This document shows positions 33,747-44,733 of a stretch of DNA of 64,000 bases, piece after piece. Below the pieces are notes generated by a model. It was not told the origin of the DNA and did no database searches. It saw nothing but the letters and a program-made list of their open reading frames with translations. The translations under genes and the position numbers were made by a program. Source of the stretch: Brevibacillus choshinensis (GTDB lineage Bacteria; Bacillota; Bacilli; Brevibacillales; Brevibacillaceae); assembly GCF_016811915.1 (NCBI RefSeq), contig NZ_CP069127.1:5342501-5406500 (forward strand), written 5' to 3'. The stretch's first letter is position 1; the number at the start of each line of letters is the position of its first letter.

Positions 33747-33767
33747 TCGTTATTTTCTTTATTTCCT

Positions 33768-36700
33768 TTACAAACGAACGGCTGCACCGCCTGCGAGCAA
33801 ATACAGATAACGATCGATTTCCTGGTCCGTCTTGAGGATTTGCTGGATCGCCCGAACGTATAGCTTGATTTGCCCTTCGTAGCGCTTCGTGATCTCTTCG
33901 ATGACGGCAGGGGAAGGCTCTTTGCCCATCCAGTCCGTTTTGAAATCAATCAGGGTCAAGCGTCCATCATGATCCTCCAGCAGGCAGTCAATCACGCCCT
34001 GAACAATCACCTGCTCACTCGAGTCCTCTCCAAGCTCAGGCTCCACTTCATGTGCCGGTATCGCCATGGTAAATGGCAGCTCGCGATGCACCACTTTTGC
34101 CTGCTTCATTTTCAAGCCCAATGGATCTGCGAAGAATCGAGCGATCTGACCTGCATCCACCGCTCCGAGCTGTTCCTCAGTCAAAAAGCGGCGTGCAGCC
34201 AAATTCGCCAGTTGCTCACGAATGTCAGCCTCGTCGAGTGGCCGGTTCAGGTCGAGATGCTGCATCAGCAAGTGAGTGATGGTCCCTTTTTCGGCCCCAG
34301 TCAATTTGCTTGGCTTCTGCTCTGTCAAAAACTTCGGCTTTTCCGTAATGGAAGGCAGAACAACCGTCGTGCCACCCTTACCCGTACGAGCCTGCCGCTT
34401 CAGCTCACTGACACTCCACTTGGCAGGGACGCGCGAAGCTGCCGGATGGGGATCTCTCCATCCCAATATGCTCTCGATTTTCTCGCGCTGTTCGTCATCC
34501 TTCGGTCGCTCGCTGATTTCTTCCCGCCGGCTCATGCGTTCCCATAAAGATGCATCGTCCGTATCAGCGTTGGTTTGTTCCCGCAGCTCTTCCGCCTGAT
34601 GGAAGTGGAAGGACCACAGCGAATCGTCCGGGATGGATCTCACATGGACCGTCTCTCCTGCCCCGCACTCCTGCGGATAAGCTCTGAGTAATCCCGCTGC
34701 CGGATGACGCAGCAGCGCTCTGCCGACCCAATCCAAGTAGCCCTTTGCCTGAATCAAATCTTCGTCACTCAGGCGCTCCTTGTCCCCTTGTCTTCCCCAA
34801 TCAGTGACGCTCTTTGCCAAATCCTTGGCAGAGCCGACCATGATCAGCTTCTCGCGTGCGCGCGTCAACGCTACGTAAAGAACCCGCATTTCCTCGGCGA
34901 GCATGTCCCGGCGAAGCTGCTGGCGTATGCCCAGGGCAGCGAGGCTGGGGTAGCGCAGCTGAAGCGCCGGATCGAATGCCATCGGACCGAATCCCAAGTC
35001 TTTGTGCAGCAAAAATTGGCTTTTGAGATCCATCGTATTGAACTGCTTGCCCATTCCCGCCACAAACACGACCGGGAACTCCAGCCCTTTACTCTTATGG
35101 ATTGTCATGATGCGAACGACATCTTCGTTTTCCCCCATCGTCCGCGCTTCGCCCAGATCATTGCCCGCTTCCTGGAGGCGATCGACGAATCGGAGAAAAC
35201 GGAACAGTCCACGATAAGAGCCCGCTTCATACTGCCGTGCCCGATCGTACAGCGCGCGCAGGTTAGCCTGGCGCTGCTGGCCATTCTCCAGTGCCGCCAC
35301 ATAGTCCAGATAGCCTGTCTCTCGGTACAGCACAGACAGCAGCTCGGACAGAGCACCGCGCCTAGCCTGCGTCCGCCACTCGCGCAGACGGGAGAAGAAG
35401 TAGCGCAGCCTTCGCTCCCAGCCCTCTCCTGCGGGCTGCTCTTCCGCAAACTGTACGACCGCCTGATGAAACGGGCCGGACGCGTACTGGATGCGAATCT
35501 GTGCCAGATTCTCTTCTCTCAAACCAACGATAGGAGAGCGAAGAACGGCAGCCAGCGGAATATCCTGCAGCGGATTGTCGATCACACGCAGCAGGGAGAG
35601 CATCGTCTCCACTTCGGTTGCACTGAAATAGCCGGCCGTTTGCTCCGCGTACACCGGGATACCCGCCTCGCGCAGCTCCTCCTGCATGGTTTCTCCCCAG
35701 CCGGAGGTAGCTCGCAGCAAAATGACGATGTCGCGGTAAGCCAGCGGGCGAAGACCTCCTGCTTTCTTGTCAAAGACGAGCAGCGGAGCCTCTCCCTCTC
35801 CAGGCTCCATCCAGCTGCGAATGCGTTTGGCGATCAGACGCGCCTCCAGCTGGGCGACACTGGCTTCTTCCGCATTTTCAGCGTTGCCGTCAGGGATACC
35901 GGCCCCCTCCGCCTCGTCATTTCCATCTGTCACCGTCGCGGCTTCTCCGTCGGTTTTGCTTCCCTTCCTGTCGATCAGATGGACTTCGGCCTGCAGCCTT
36001 CCTTCCTCCGCATCAGGATAGGAAGCCCGGTGAATCAGCTCGGCTGACGGGTCGTAATCGATCTCCCCTACGCCCGGTGACATGATTTGGCGAAACAGGA
36101 AGTTGACGGCGTCCACCACTTCCCGTCTGCTGCGGAAATTGGCAGCCAGATCAATGCGCAGTCCTGGCGGCTCCACGCCCTCATCCCAATCACCGCCCTC
36201 CCCTTCCTTCTGGTAGGTGAGGTACTTCTCCAGGAACAGCTTTGGCTCCGCCAGACGGAAACGGTAAATACTCTGCTTCACGTCCCCTACCATAAAGCGG
36301 TTCGCCACTCCGTTGATCGCTACATCGCGTGACACCATCCGCAGCAGTGTTTCCTGCACCAAATTGATATCCTGATACTCATCGACCAGCACCTCTGCAA
36401 ATTGCTCCCGCAGCTGCAGGGAGACCTCCGACGGCATCATCGCACCGTCCTCCCGCTTCTCCGTCAAAACACGCAGGGCGAGGTGCTCCAGGTCGCCAAA
36501 GTCGACGATGGAGCGGGACCTCTTCTCCTTTTGGAACGCCTCCGCAAACGCCGTTACCAGTCGGGAGAGGGTATTCATGTATGGCCCCAATGCGCGAAGG
36601 TCAGACACGTACTGATCGGCAGACATGGAGAAATACTGCTCGGAAAGCTCGCCCAATGTCTTTTTCACGCCGTTGCGCAAGTCTTGCACTTGCTCCTTGA

Positions 36701-37604
36701 TTCCCGCATCCGTCCCTTTGACAGGGGGCAGTTTTGCAAACGAGACGAGGCTTACCGCCAGCGTGGCAGCATCCCACCCCTTTCGGCAGGCGTAGCTTGC
36801 TCGCTTGAGCGCATCCGCCTCCGCTTCGAGCAGGGGCAAGTAAGCTGCAGGACCCTCCGGTGAAGACGCGAGATTGATGGCACGGCGCAGTTTGCCTTCC
36901 ATCCCCGCCAGCTCCAATTCAAGCGAGCGGAGGATGCTGCGTGCCCACGCAAGTCCGTCGAGCCCTTCACGACCTGCCGCAGCAAACATGTCTGCCGCTT
37001 CCTGCAGCCAGTACTCCGGCTCGGGATGACTGCGGGAAAACTCATACAGCTTCAAGATCAGGGACGCCAGAATTTGATCGTCCTGACCGTCCAGCATGAT
37101 ATCGGCAAGCGCATGGAAGTCAGAGTCGTCTTCGTACCAGCTCTCGAGCTGTTCCTCGAGGACGTCCTGCCGAAGCAGCTCGCCTTCCAGCTGGTCGGCG
37201 ATGCGAAAATCGGGATCAAGCTCAATCAGATAGTAGTACTGCCGCAATATCCCCAAGCAAAACGAATGCAGCGTCGTAATCGTCGCACGCTGGAGCAAGG
37301 CAAGCTGCCTGCGCAGATGAGCAGAATGCGGCTCTTCCTTCAGCGCCTTGCGCAGAGCATCGCCGATCCGGTGCCGCATTTCTGCCGCAGCCGCATTGGT
37401 AAAGGTCACGACGAGGAGCTGATCGACGCCGATCGGTTCTGTCTCATCCATGATTCGTCGAATGATCCGCTCTACAAGAACAGATGTCTTCCCCGAACCG
37501 GCAGCGGCCGCCACGAGCAGATTGCTGCCGCGCTGGGTAATCGCCTGCCACTGTTCATCCGTCCATTGCTCAGGCTTGGCCTGCATGATCTGTTGCGTCG
37601 TCAC
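33768..37604 (-). CDS. addA: ATP-dependent helicase/nuclease subunit A
   Basis: A 1278-residue UvrD-like helicase fused to a RecB nuclease. Walker A AAAAGSGKTSVLVERI (about residue 35), helicase motif EVLVDEYQDINLVQ, motif VI YVALTRAREKL, and C-terminal nuclease motif LTLIDFKTDW with catalytic Asp and Lys. With AddB it resects double-strand breaks and responds to Chi. The GTG start lies 35 bp inside the end of addB. Last gene of sbcDC-addBA. Confidence 0.97.
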   Translation of the reverse strand: MTTQQIMQAKPEQWTDEQWQAITQRGSNLLVAAAAGSGKTSVLVERIIRRIMDETEPIGVDQLLVVTFTNAAAAEMRHRIGDALRKALKEEPHSAHLRRQLALLQRATITTLHSFCLGILRQYYYLIELDPDFRIADQLEGELLRQDVLEEQLESWYEDDSDFHALADIMLDGQDDQILASLILKLYEFSRSHPEPEYWLQEAADMFAAAGREGLDGLAWARSILRSLELELAGMEGKLRRAINLASSPEGPAAYLPLLEAEADALKRASYACRKGWDAATLAVSLVSFAKLPPVKGTDAGIKEQVQDLRNGVKKTLGELSEQYFSMSADQYVSDLRALGPYMNTLSRLVTAFAEAFQKEKRSRSIVDFGDLEHLALRVLTEKREDGAMMPSEVSLQLREQFAEVLVDEYQDINLVQETLLRMVSRDVAINGVANRFMVGDVKQSIYRFRLAEPKLFLEKYLTYQKEGEGGDWDEGVEPPGLRIDLAANFRSRREVVDAVNFLFRQIMSPGVGEIDYDPSAELIHRASYPDAEEGRLQAEVHLIDRKGSKTDGEAATVTDGNDEAEGAGIPDGNAENAEEASVAQLEARLIAKRIRSWMEPGEGEAPLLVFDKKAGGLRPLAYRDIVILLRATSGWGETMQEELREAGIPVYAEQTAGYFSATEVETMLSLLRVIDNPLQDIPLAAVLRSPIVGLREENLAQIRIQYASGPFHQAVVQFAEEQPAGEGWERRLRYFFSRLREWRTQARRGALSELLSVLYRETGYLDYVAALENGQQRQANLRALYDRARQYEAGSYRGLFRFLRFVDRLQEAGNDLGEARTMGENEDVVRIMTIHKSKGLEFPVVFVAGMGKQFNTMDLKSQFLLHKDLGFGPMAFDPALQLRYPSLAALGIRQQLRRDMLAEEMRVLYVALTRAREKLIMVGSAKDLAKSVTDWGRQGDKERLSDEDLIQAKGYLDWVGRALLRHPAAGLLRAYPQECGAGETVHVRSIPDDSLWSFHFHQAEELREQTNADTDDASLWERMSRREEISERPKDDEQREKIESILGWRDPHPAASRVPAKWSVSELKRQARTGKGGTTVVLPSITEKPKFLTEQKPSKLTGAEKGTITHLLMQHLDLNRPLDEADIREQLANLAARRFLTEEQLGAVDAGQIARFFADPLGLKMKQAKVVHRELPFTMAIPAHEVEPELGEDSSEQVIVQGVIDCLLEDHDGRLTLIDFKTDWMGKEPSPAVIEEITKRYEGQIKLYVRAIQQILKTDQEIDRYLYLLAGGAAVRL

Positions 37605-40600
37605 TTAGCATCCCCTCCTCTCCTGTCAGCTGCTGTTCAAGCATGCTCCAGATTTGCTTATTGTTCCACTTCGTCAATTGACGGTGCTGATTGCCGCCTG
37701 TCTCACCGTCAAATTGGCATACCGGCTTGTAGGAGCAATAGTCGCATGCAGTCATCGTACCGTTTGAATACGGATCGATGTGAATGGCCCCGTTGGTCAT
37801 CCGCGTGCTGATTTCTTTCACCGTATCGCGCACATACGTCGTCAGCGCGTGAAACTGCTCGGCAGTAGCTACAGATGAACGCGACGAAAGCGTGCCGTCT
37901 TTTTTCAGCTCAAAAGGAACCAACTCGGATGCGCCTTGCTCGACCTGTGCATCCATCATCCGCGCCAGCTCCGGATCAGCGAGCATTAGCCCTTTCATCC
38001 GCAGGCGCTTGGCCCTCTCTCGTGCTGCCTCATCCGAGGACAGGAGCCGCTTTGCCGTCACGAACGGGTCAGCCACCTGGTAATAGAAGACCCCGCCCAT
38101 CTCAGCCTGTTTTCCCAGCCATTCTTCTGCATTGGCAACCACGACATCGAGGTAAACCAACAGCTGCAGATTTAGGCCGTTCCAGACATCGGAAAGCTGA
38201 AGCTGCTTGGGACTTGATTTGTAGTCGATCACGCGCAGATAAGGCACATCCTCATCAAGAGATTGGTCCACCCTGTCAATCCGCCCGATCAATTGCAGGT
38301 CCACGCCATTTTCCAGCTGGAGGGCCAGTCCTGGCAGATCGCCGCTCGGTCCAAAGGAAACCTCCAGGCCAACCGGAGCAAAACGACTTCGCTTGGCGTG
38401 CTCCCCGAGGACGTAGATGGCCCTGCCGACTGCCCGCTTCAGCTTGCCGGACAGATAGCGATAGCGCGCCGTCCGTGTCAAAATGCTGCTCCGCGTCGCG
38501 GGAACGAGTTCTTCGACGACATCGCTCGCGAGCTGCATGCTGTTTGCCTCCGTCAGCTTGCCCCACTCGAGATGTTCCTCGTTCATCTTTTCCACAGCCC
38601 GCTTCATGGACGCGTGGAAAAGCTCGCCCACATCAAAACGCTCGAGCTTGTACAACGTGCGCTCGGCCAGTCTGAGGCCATGGGACGAAAAGTGAGAAAA
38701 CGGACAGGACTGAAAGCGCTCCAGTCTGGATACGCTCATCTTCAGCTGCTTCCCATACAAACCGAGGCTCGTTTCGTATCCCAGCTCAGACGGCAAGTTG
38801 GTGTAGCGCAGTCCGGACAACAGCCACTTCTCCCGCGCCGCATCCGTGGAGGAACGGATGAACCAGTCGTATGCTTCCCACCAGAAAACCGGCAGCTCTC
38901 CTGTTTTTTTCATCGCCCGCAAGAGCGTCAGCAGATGGCTGAACACACGCCTCGGATGCCCCAGCAAAAAGGCATCGGTCTCTGGTTCACCCGTCGGCTC
39001 GTTATGGAAAAACTGATGCGGGATATCCGGCAGCACTTCCTTCACCCGCGAAAAAACGGAGGATGGGAGCAAAGCAGCCCCTTCATGGTCCGCCAAAGCG
39101 CAGCTCAGCATCAAGCGCTCCGACGGCCTCGTCATCGCCTGATACAGCAAATACGGCTCCGCCATCAGGCGCTGCTTTGCGCTTGGAGCAAGCTCCACAC
39201 CCATTTCCGCGAGACGCTCGCGCTCTGCTTCGTCCAGAATGCCGTCTTCTTTGGGGCGCAGCGGGATGACGCCTTCGTTTACCCCGAGTACGAACAAAGC
39301 CTTGACGTCAGGCTGACGCGAACGCTCCATCGAACCGATCAGCACCTGATCCAACGCCGGAGGGACGAGCCCGAGCTCGATCGTCTCAAGGCCTGTATCC
39401 AGAATCCGAGCGTACGTCGCCAGATCCATCGTTTCTTCTCCCATGACCTCTACGACTTGATCCATCAGCTCGATGAGGCCCGTCCACAGCTGGCCATGCA
39501 CCTGTGCTGCATCCAAATCTCCCGCCTCTTCCGCCATTCGCTGCCAACGCTCCAGCTTGCTGGGCACGTCCAGAGAGAGGAGCAGATTGTACAAAGCAGC
39601 AGTCATGGCTCTGACATTCTTTCCTGTCGCCTGCTTCATCTCTTTTTCAAAGGCAAGCAGTGGCGCTCCGTATTTGCGGCGCAAAGAATCGACGGCCGCA
39701 TCCTCTTCGGCTCCTGCTGCACCCCGAAAATGCCAGGCCGAATCGTCTGCCCACTGCGATCCATAGACACCGTGTGCCAGCACGTAGTTCTCCAGTTGAT
39801 CGACTTCTCTTCGCGTCATCGCATCGTCCAGAATGTCTACGGCGAACAAATCTGTCTTCAGGCAGCGGAACACCGCATCGTAACGCCACTTGGTCACAAT
39901 CACCTCGAGCGCCGAACGTACAAGCTCCACCAATGGGTGATGCAGGACGGTGCGCTTTTGATCGAGGAAATGCGGAATGCCGTAGTCCGTAAAGATCGTG
40001 CTGATCTCATCCGCGTACGTCCCGATTTCCCTAAGCAAAATCGCCATGTCCTTCCAGCGGTACCCCTCTTCGCGTGCGAGCTTTACGATGTGAAGCGCGA
40101 CGGCCTCCACCTCCGCGCGCCTGTTGGCAGCCGTCAGCAGGGACACCTCTCCCATCCGCAGCGGCTTCGGTGCGGCTCCCGGATCGCCCCACTGAAAATA
40201 GGTCTGCTCCATTTGACCGAGCCAAGGACTGTTTGCAAAGCGGATCGAATCATTCAACAGCAGCGGCGGCTCGATTCGGACACCTGACTCCCTGGCCATC
40301 AGCTCCAGCGCCTGATACGTACCCAAGGTCGGGTGGAACAGCCCCAATTCATCGACCGAGGCATGTCGTTCCGCCGGGTCGAGTGTGAGGGCAATCGTCA
40401 CTTTCCGGGCATGAATCATCAATTGCTCGATCAGGCGCAGCTCCTGGTTCGTAAACCCGGTAAAGCCGTCGATGAAAATTTCCGAGCGCTTGATATACGC
40501 AGAGTCTGGAACCATCACAGCCACACGGTTCAGGATGTCGTCAGCATCGCAATAACCTTCGGACAAATACTCTTCGTAGGCGGCCATGATCAGCCGCAAA

Positions 40601-41067
40601 TCATTGATCTTCTGATTCAGGTTTGCACTGCCCCACTCCAGATTTTCCGAGTGGGCCAGTGTCACTCCGTACGATTTGAATTCGCTGATCAGGCGTCCCA
40701 GCTGGGAAGCAAAGCCGGGCTGCATGGCAGAGCGCGTGAACATTTGCAGCTCTTCCTTATGGCGCTCCAGCAGCATGCGCAGCACCATGTGCTTTCCCAA
40801 ATCATCGACGGGAATCAGCGTCAAGTCTCCCAGCTCCTGCAGCAAGCGATGACCCAGCCTGCCGAAGCTGAGCACCTGCGTGCCGATTACCCCGTTCAGT
40901 CCCGGCAATGTCGCCAAGGCGTATTCCTCTTGAAAGCTGGCTTGCTCCGGAACGAGCAGAATCATCGGTGTCCCCAACGGATCGACTTTCAGGCGCTCGT
41001 GCATCTGCTGGTGAATCGCTGTCGTTTTCCCCGTCCCTGCTCGTCCCAGCACAAATTGAACGGCCAT
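37570..41067 (-). CDS. addB: ATP-dependent helicase/nuclease subunit B
   Basis: A 1165-residue partner of AddA. Walker A GRAGTGKT near residue 8, an inactivated helicase core thought to recognise Chi, and a C-terminal nuclease (VIDYKSS) with four cysteines placed for a 4Fe-4S cluster: one in FQSCPF (about 788) and three in CDYCSYKPVC (about 1108, 1111, 1117). These positions match the known AddB cluster. Overlaps addA by 35 bp; starts 16 bases after sbcC. Confidence 0.97.
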   Translation of the reverse strand: MAVQFVLGRAGTGKTTAIHQQMHERLKVDPLGTPMILLVPEQASFQEEYALATLPGLNGVIGTQVLSFGRLGHRLLQELGDLTLIPVDDLGKHMVLRMLLERHKEELQMFTRSAMQPGFASQLGRLISEFKSYGVTLAHSENLEWGSANLNQKINDLRLIMAAYEEYLSEGYCDADDILNRVAVMVPDSAYIKRSEIFIDGFTGFTNQELRLIEQLMIHARKVTIALTLDPAERHASVDELGLFHPTLGTYQALELMARESGVRIEPPLLLNDSIRFANSPWLGQMEQTYFQWGDPGAAPKPLRMGEVSLLTAANRRAEVEAVALHIVKLAREEGYRWKDMAILLREIGTYADEISTIFTDYGIPHFLDQKRTVLHHPLVELVRSALEVIVTKWRYDAVFRCLKTDLFAVDILDDAMTRREVDQLENYVLAHGVYGSQWADDSAWHFRGAAGAEEDAAVDSLRRKYGAPLLAFEKEMKQATGKNVRAMTAALYNLLLSLDVPSKLERWQRMAEEAGDLDAAQVHGQLWTGLIELMDQVVEVMGEETMDLATYARILDTGLETIELGLVPPALDQVLIGSMERSRQPDVKALFVLGVNEGVIPLRPKEDGILDEAERERLAEMGVELAPSAKQRLMAEPYLLYQAMTRPSERLMLSCALADHEGAALLPSSVFSRVKEVLPDIPHQFFHNEPTGEPETDAFLLGHPRRVFSHLLTLLRAMKKTGELPVFWWEAYDWFIRSSTDAAREKWLLSGLRYTNLPSELGYETSLGLYGKQLKMSVSRLERFQSCPFSHFSSHGLRLAERTLYKLERFDVGELFHASMKRAVEKMNEEHLEWGKLTEANSMQLASDVVEELVPATRSSILTRTARYRYLSGKLKRAVGRAIYVLGEHAKRSRFAPVGLEVSFGPSGDLPGLALQLENGVDLQLIGRIDRVDQSLDEDVPYLRVIDYKSSPKQLQLSDVWNGLNLQLLVYLDVVVANAEEWLGKQAEMGGVFYYQVADPFVTAKRLLSSDEAARERAKRLRMKGLMLADPELARMMDAQVEQGASELVPFELKKDGTLSSRSSVATAEQFHALTTYVRDTVKEISTRMTNGAIHIDPYSNGTMTACDYCSYKPVCQFDGETGGNQHRQLTKWNNKQIWSMLEQQLTGEEGMLSDDATDHAGQA

Positions 41068-41082
41068 ATTTCTCTCTCCTCG

Positions 41083-44000
41083 CTATTCCATTTCCAGATG
41101 AAGCTTGCTTCCCGCTCCCATCGGCTCAGCCGGAGTGACCACCAGCCTGCGCGGCATCCGCACGCGGATTTCCGGTACGTGGCTGATGACCCCGATCGTG
41201 AAGTCGTCCATCCGCAGTCGTTCCAGTGCGTCCATGACCACCTCCAGCAGCTCGGGGTCAAGCGTCCCAAATCCTTCATCGAGGAAGAAGAACTCCAGGC
41301 GTCCCCCGCGCATTTGAATCTCCATGGACAGGGCAAGTGCCAGTGACAAGGAAGTCAGGAATGTTTCCCCGCCAGACAAGGTACTGACAGGACGACGCAT
41401 TCCGCCTGCTGCCTCATCCCGCAGAACGAATTCGCCCTCGTCACCGATTTCCAGTGCGTAGCGGTTGGCGGTCATCTTTTTCAGATGATACGAAGCATCC
41501 CGCGCGATGGAGGCCAATTTTTCTTCGGCGATGAATTGGACGAATGCCTTGGCTTCGAACAGCTTTTTCAGCTCCTCGAGACGGCTTTGCTCATCCTGCT
41601 GTTCTTCCAGCTCTTTTTGCAGCGCAAGCCATTTCTCGTGGTTGCCCTCCATCCGGTCTACTTGCTCCTTGGCTACCGCGACCTGCTTTTGCACCTCCTG
41701 GAAGTTTTGCTCCCAGGCCTCCCACTCTTGCCGCGCCAGCATGAACTCTTCGGCTGTAATCGAGCGTCCATCCAGCGACTGCACCAGTCGTTCCTCGTCA
41801 TAGCGTAGCTGGTCGCGCGCTTTGTCATAGGCTTCAACCAACTGGACGGCTTCCTGCAGCTGACCAAGCTCGGCATACAGCTGGCGCACCTGCTCCACAT
41901 TCTCCATACCGCTCTCTAGTAAAGCGTGCTGCAGGGCTTCATGCGCTTCTGAGCGTTGACGTGTCAGGACAGCAAAAGCCTCCGTATGCTTGACCAGATT
42001 GTTCTGAACGGACTCTCGGACAGCAGCTGATTGCGTTCGCTTCTCTTCTGCATCAGCCACCGCCTGGCGCAGGCTTGCCAATGCTTCCTCAACCTGCTGC
42101 AGCCGCTCGCGGGCAGGCTGTCCACCCGTTCGTTCCAGCCACTGCACGTGCTTTTGCTCCCACATCCGTTTGCGGTCGCTGAGCTTTTCTCCGACAGCGC
42201 TCTCCCGCAGCTTCCATTCGCTGCGACGTGCCTTTGCAGTGTCACATTGTGCCATAAGGGTCCCGCGCAGCTGCTCTTTTTCTGCTCGGATGCTTTGCAA
42301 TCCAGCCATTTGGCGATCTCGTCTGCCGATTTCTTCGTAGCTTCCGTCGATTTCGTCGATGAGCATGTCTTTGCGTTTGGCATCCAGCTCTTCCGCAGCA
42401 CGCTGGAGCTTCTCTTCGGCCAGCTGCAGACGTTTTTTCCCTTCCGCAATGGATTGGTCCAATTGCTCCATGATCAAGGTACTGCGCTCCAAAAGGCGCT
42501 TTTGTCCCGCTTCTTCCTCGCGAAGCACCTCGATTTGCTGCGCCAGCTTTTCCCGCTGCTCTCTTTGACGCTCCCGCTCGGCCTGTTTTGCCGCGAGCTC
42601 TTTTTCTTCGCGCTGGTAGATACCCAACAGCTCATCAAACGAATCAACCGCCCAAGTTTCCCCGTATCCGCTGCACTCTTTTTTGAGTGCATCCAGGCGT
42701 GCCAGCAGAGATTCCCGCTCTTGTTTCAGCGCAGTCAGACGTTCTTCCAAAGAGGATTGCTCCCCTTTGGCGGTGAGCAACGCTTCCTTCGCCAAGCGTG
42801 CCTGACGCTCTGCCTCGCGCAGGGCTTCCTCCGCCGCCTTGCTGCGGGAGCGGAGCTCGTCCCCCTCCGAACGCACTTCCTCCTGTCCTGGGTGCTGCAC
42901 ATCCCCGCTCTTGTGGTGTGTGGCGCCGCATACCGGGCACTCCTCGCCGTCCACCAGCCGTTCGCGCAAATAGCGGGCCATATTTTCCTGCTGCCAGCGA
43001 TCCAACGTCTCGCGCAGCTCATTGAACAGCGTCTGCTGCTCGGCAGCCACCGACTCTTTGGCGTCGCTCTCCGCTTGCAAGTCTTTCCAGCGTGATTCTG
43101 CCTGCTTTTGCTCTCCGCCAAATCGCTCCCACTTTTCCTGCCAGTCCGCTTTTTGCTGCAAAAGCTCCCGCCACTGGCGCCCGATCTGCTTCATGTCATT
43201 CAATACCGTCCGGGCATGCTCCCACTCGCTATCGGTGAGAACCGGCTGAGCATCCGGGGCTGCCAGCTGCTGCTTGGCCGTTTCCAGTCGCTGCGCACTC
43301 GCCTCCCACGCCACTCGCTGCTGCTGCGCCTGTTTTGCGGCTTCTTGCAGCTGCTGCTCTGCCGCTGTCACTTCATCCGCGAGCTCCTGGCGCTTTGCAC
43401 GCTCTCGCTCCCACTGCTGCTTGGCTTCCCTGGCAGCGGATACCTGATCACGCCACTCGGGAGTGACGGCAGCCTGTTTCATCTGCTCGTCGAGTCGCTT
43501 CCACTCCTGCTCCCAGACTTGCAGCGCTTCTTCATCCCGTGCCAGCTGTTCTTCCGTTTGGGTCAGGGCAGCTGCTATTTCGCTGCGTTCACGCTCCAGA
43601 CTCGTCCACTCTTCGCGGATCTGGGCCAGCTCCGCCTCCCATTCCTCCGCTTGGGCCAGCCTGCCTTTTTGCAGCGCCAAATCCGGCTCCTGGGACAGCA
43701 GCACCGACTGGGCACTCCGATATTCCAGCTCAGCAGCCTCCACCATGACGCGGGCGCTCTCCTGCTCCTCACGGCTGCGCTCGACCGCCTGACCTGTTGC
43801 CAGCCACTCCTGCTCCAATCGCTCCCACTGCTGCACAAGCGGCCACAGTCGTACGCTTGACTCCCAGCCGCGAATGCGCGTTTTCCACAACTCGATTTCA
43901 GGCTGACGGGCAGTGTAGTCCTGCAGCTGCTCCCGGACGCGAGCGAGCTCCTGCTGCCACTGGTACAGCTGCTCCATCGTCTTGAGCTTGCCTGACAGCT

Positions 44001-44733
44001 CCAGCTTTTGCTGGACGTATTCCTGTTCCTTCTGCGCCGCCTCGGCCCACGTCTGCCTTGCCGCCGCAAGCGCTTCGTATCCGGCATCTCCCAGAGCCGC
44101 AGCCTCCAGCTGCAAGCGATGCATTTGCTCCTTTGCCTGCTCCAATGCATGTCGAACGCGCTCACTCAGTTTCTCGCCGTATATATGTAAGCGGAACATC
44201 CTTTGCAGCATTTCATTGCGTTCGCTTCCTTTGAGCGTCAGGAACCGGGAAAATTGCCCTTGCGGCAGTACCACCGCACGAGTAAAATCTTGCAAGGTCA
44301 GCCCAATCAGTGACTCGATCGCTGCGGTAGCCATCGTCGCCTTGGACTCCAGCACCACATCCGGCTCTCCCGTCAATGCTCCCGATTGAATGAGGCGAAC
44401 CTCCGGCTGACGTTTGTTCCCCTTTTTATCCAGACCGAATTCACGCTCTACCGTGTATTGCTTGCGATCGTCACCTTTCCCCAGCTCAAACGTGAAAGAA
44501 ACAAAAACCCGCTGTTCCAGCTGATTGAGCACTTCCTTGGGATGGTTGCCTCCCCCGAGGCGAACCACTTGACCGTAGAGCGCAAGCGTAATCGCGTCCA
44601 AAATGGTGGACTTTCCGCTTCCCGTGGGACCGAATATCCCGAACAGTCCGGCCTGGCAAAGCATTTCGAAATCGACTTCCTGCAATTCGCGGTAGCTGTG
44701 CATTCCAGACAGCTTTAATCTGATCGGTCTCAC
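41083..44733 (-). CDS. sbcC: Exonuclease subunit SbcC
   Basis: A 1216-residue SMC-like ATPase. Walker A GIFGPTGSGKST at the N-terminus, very long Glu/Gln/Arg-rich coiled coils, a zinc hook CPVCG near residue 597, and the C-terminal signature STLSGGETFL with Walker B FFLDEGFGTLD. With SbcD it cleaves hairpins and protein-blocked DNA ends. The GTG start overlaps the sbcD stop (GTGA). Confidence 0.96.
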   Translation of the reverse strand: MRPIRLKLSGMHSYRELQEVDFEMLCQAGLFGIFGPTGSGKSTILDAITLALYGQVVRLGGGNHPKEVLNQLEQRVFVSFTFELGKGDDRKQYTVEREFGLDKKGNKRQPEVRLIQSGALTGEPDVVLESKATMATAAIESLIGLTLQDFTRAVVLPQGQFSRFLTLKGSERNEMLQRMFRLHIYGEKLSERVRHALEQAKEQMHRLQLEAAALGDAGYEALAAARQTWAEAAQKEQEYVQQKLELSGKLKTMEQLYQWQQELARVREQLQDYTARQPEIELWKTRIRGWESSVRLWPLVQQWERLEQEWLATGQAVERSREEQESARVMVEAAELEYRSAQSVLLSQEPDLALQKGRLAQAEEWEAELAQIREEWTSLERERSEIAAALTQTEEQLARDEEALQVWEQEWKRLDEQMKQAAVTPEWRDQVSAAREAKQQWERERAKRQELADEVTAAEQQLQEAAKQAQQQRVAWEASAQRLETAKQQLAAPDAQPVLTDSEWEHARTVLNDMKQIGRQWRELLQQKADWQEKWERFGGEQKQAESRWKDLQAESDAKESVAAEQQTLFNELRETLDRWQQENMARYLRERLVDGEECPVCGATHHKSGDVQHPGQEEVRSEGDELRSRSKAAEEALREAERQARLAKEALLTAKGEQSSLEERLTALKQERESLLARLDALKKECSGYGETWAVDSFDELLGIYQREEKELAAKQAERERQREQREKLAQQIEVLREEEAGQKRLLERSTLIMEQLDQSIAEGKKRLQLAEEKLQRAAEELDAKRKDMLIDEIDGSYEEIGRRDRQMAGLQSIRAEKEQLRGTLMAQCDTAKARRSEWKLRESAVGEKLSDRKRMWEQKHVQWLERTGGQPARERLQQVEEALASLRQAVADAEEKRTQSAAVRESVQNNLVKHTEAFAVLTRQRSEAHEALQHALLESGMENVEQVRQLYAELGQLQEAVQLVEAYDKARDQLRYDEERLVQSLDGRSITAEEFMLARQEWEAWEQNFQEVQKQVAVAKEQVDRMEGNHEKWLALQKELEEQQDEQSRLEELKKLFEAKAFVQFIAEEKLASIARDASYHLKKMTANRYALEIGDEGEFVLRDEAAGGMRRPVSTLSGGETFLTSLSLALALSMEIQMRGGRLEFFFLDEGFGTLDPELLEVVMDALERLRMDDFTIGVISHVPEIRVRMPRRLVVTPAEPMGAGSKLHLEME

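Noticed and set aside
34704-36047. 447-codon open frame opposite addA
   Set aside because: Antisense to conserved helicase motifs; composition unlike real proteins.
38263-40287. 674-codon open frame opposite addB
   Set aside because: Long only because of codon bias in addB; no domain or ribosome site.
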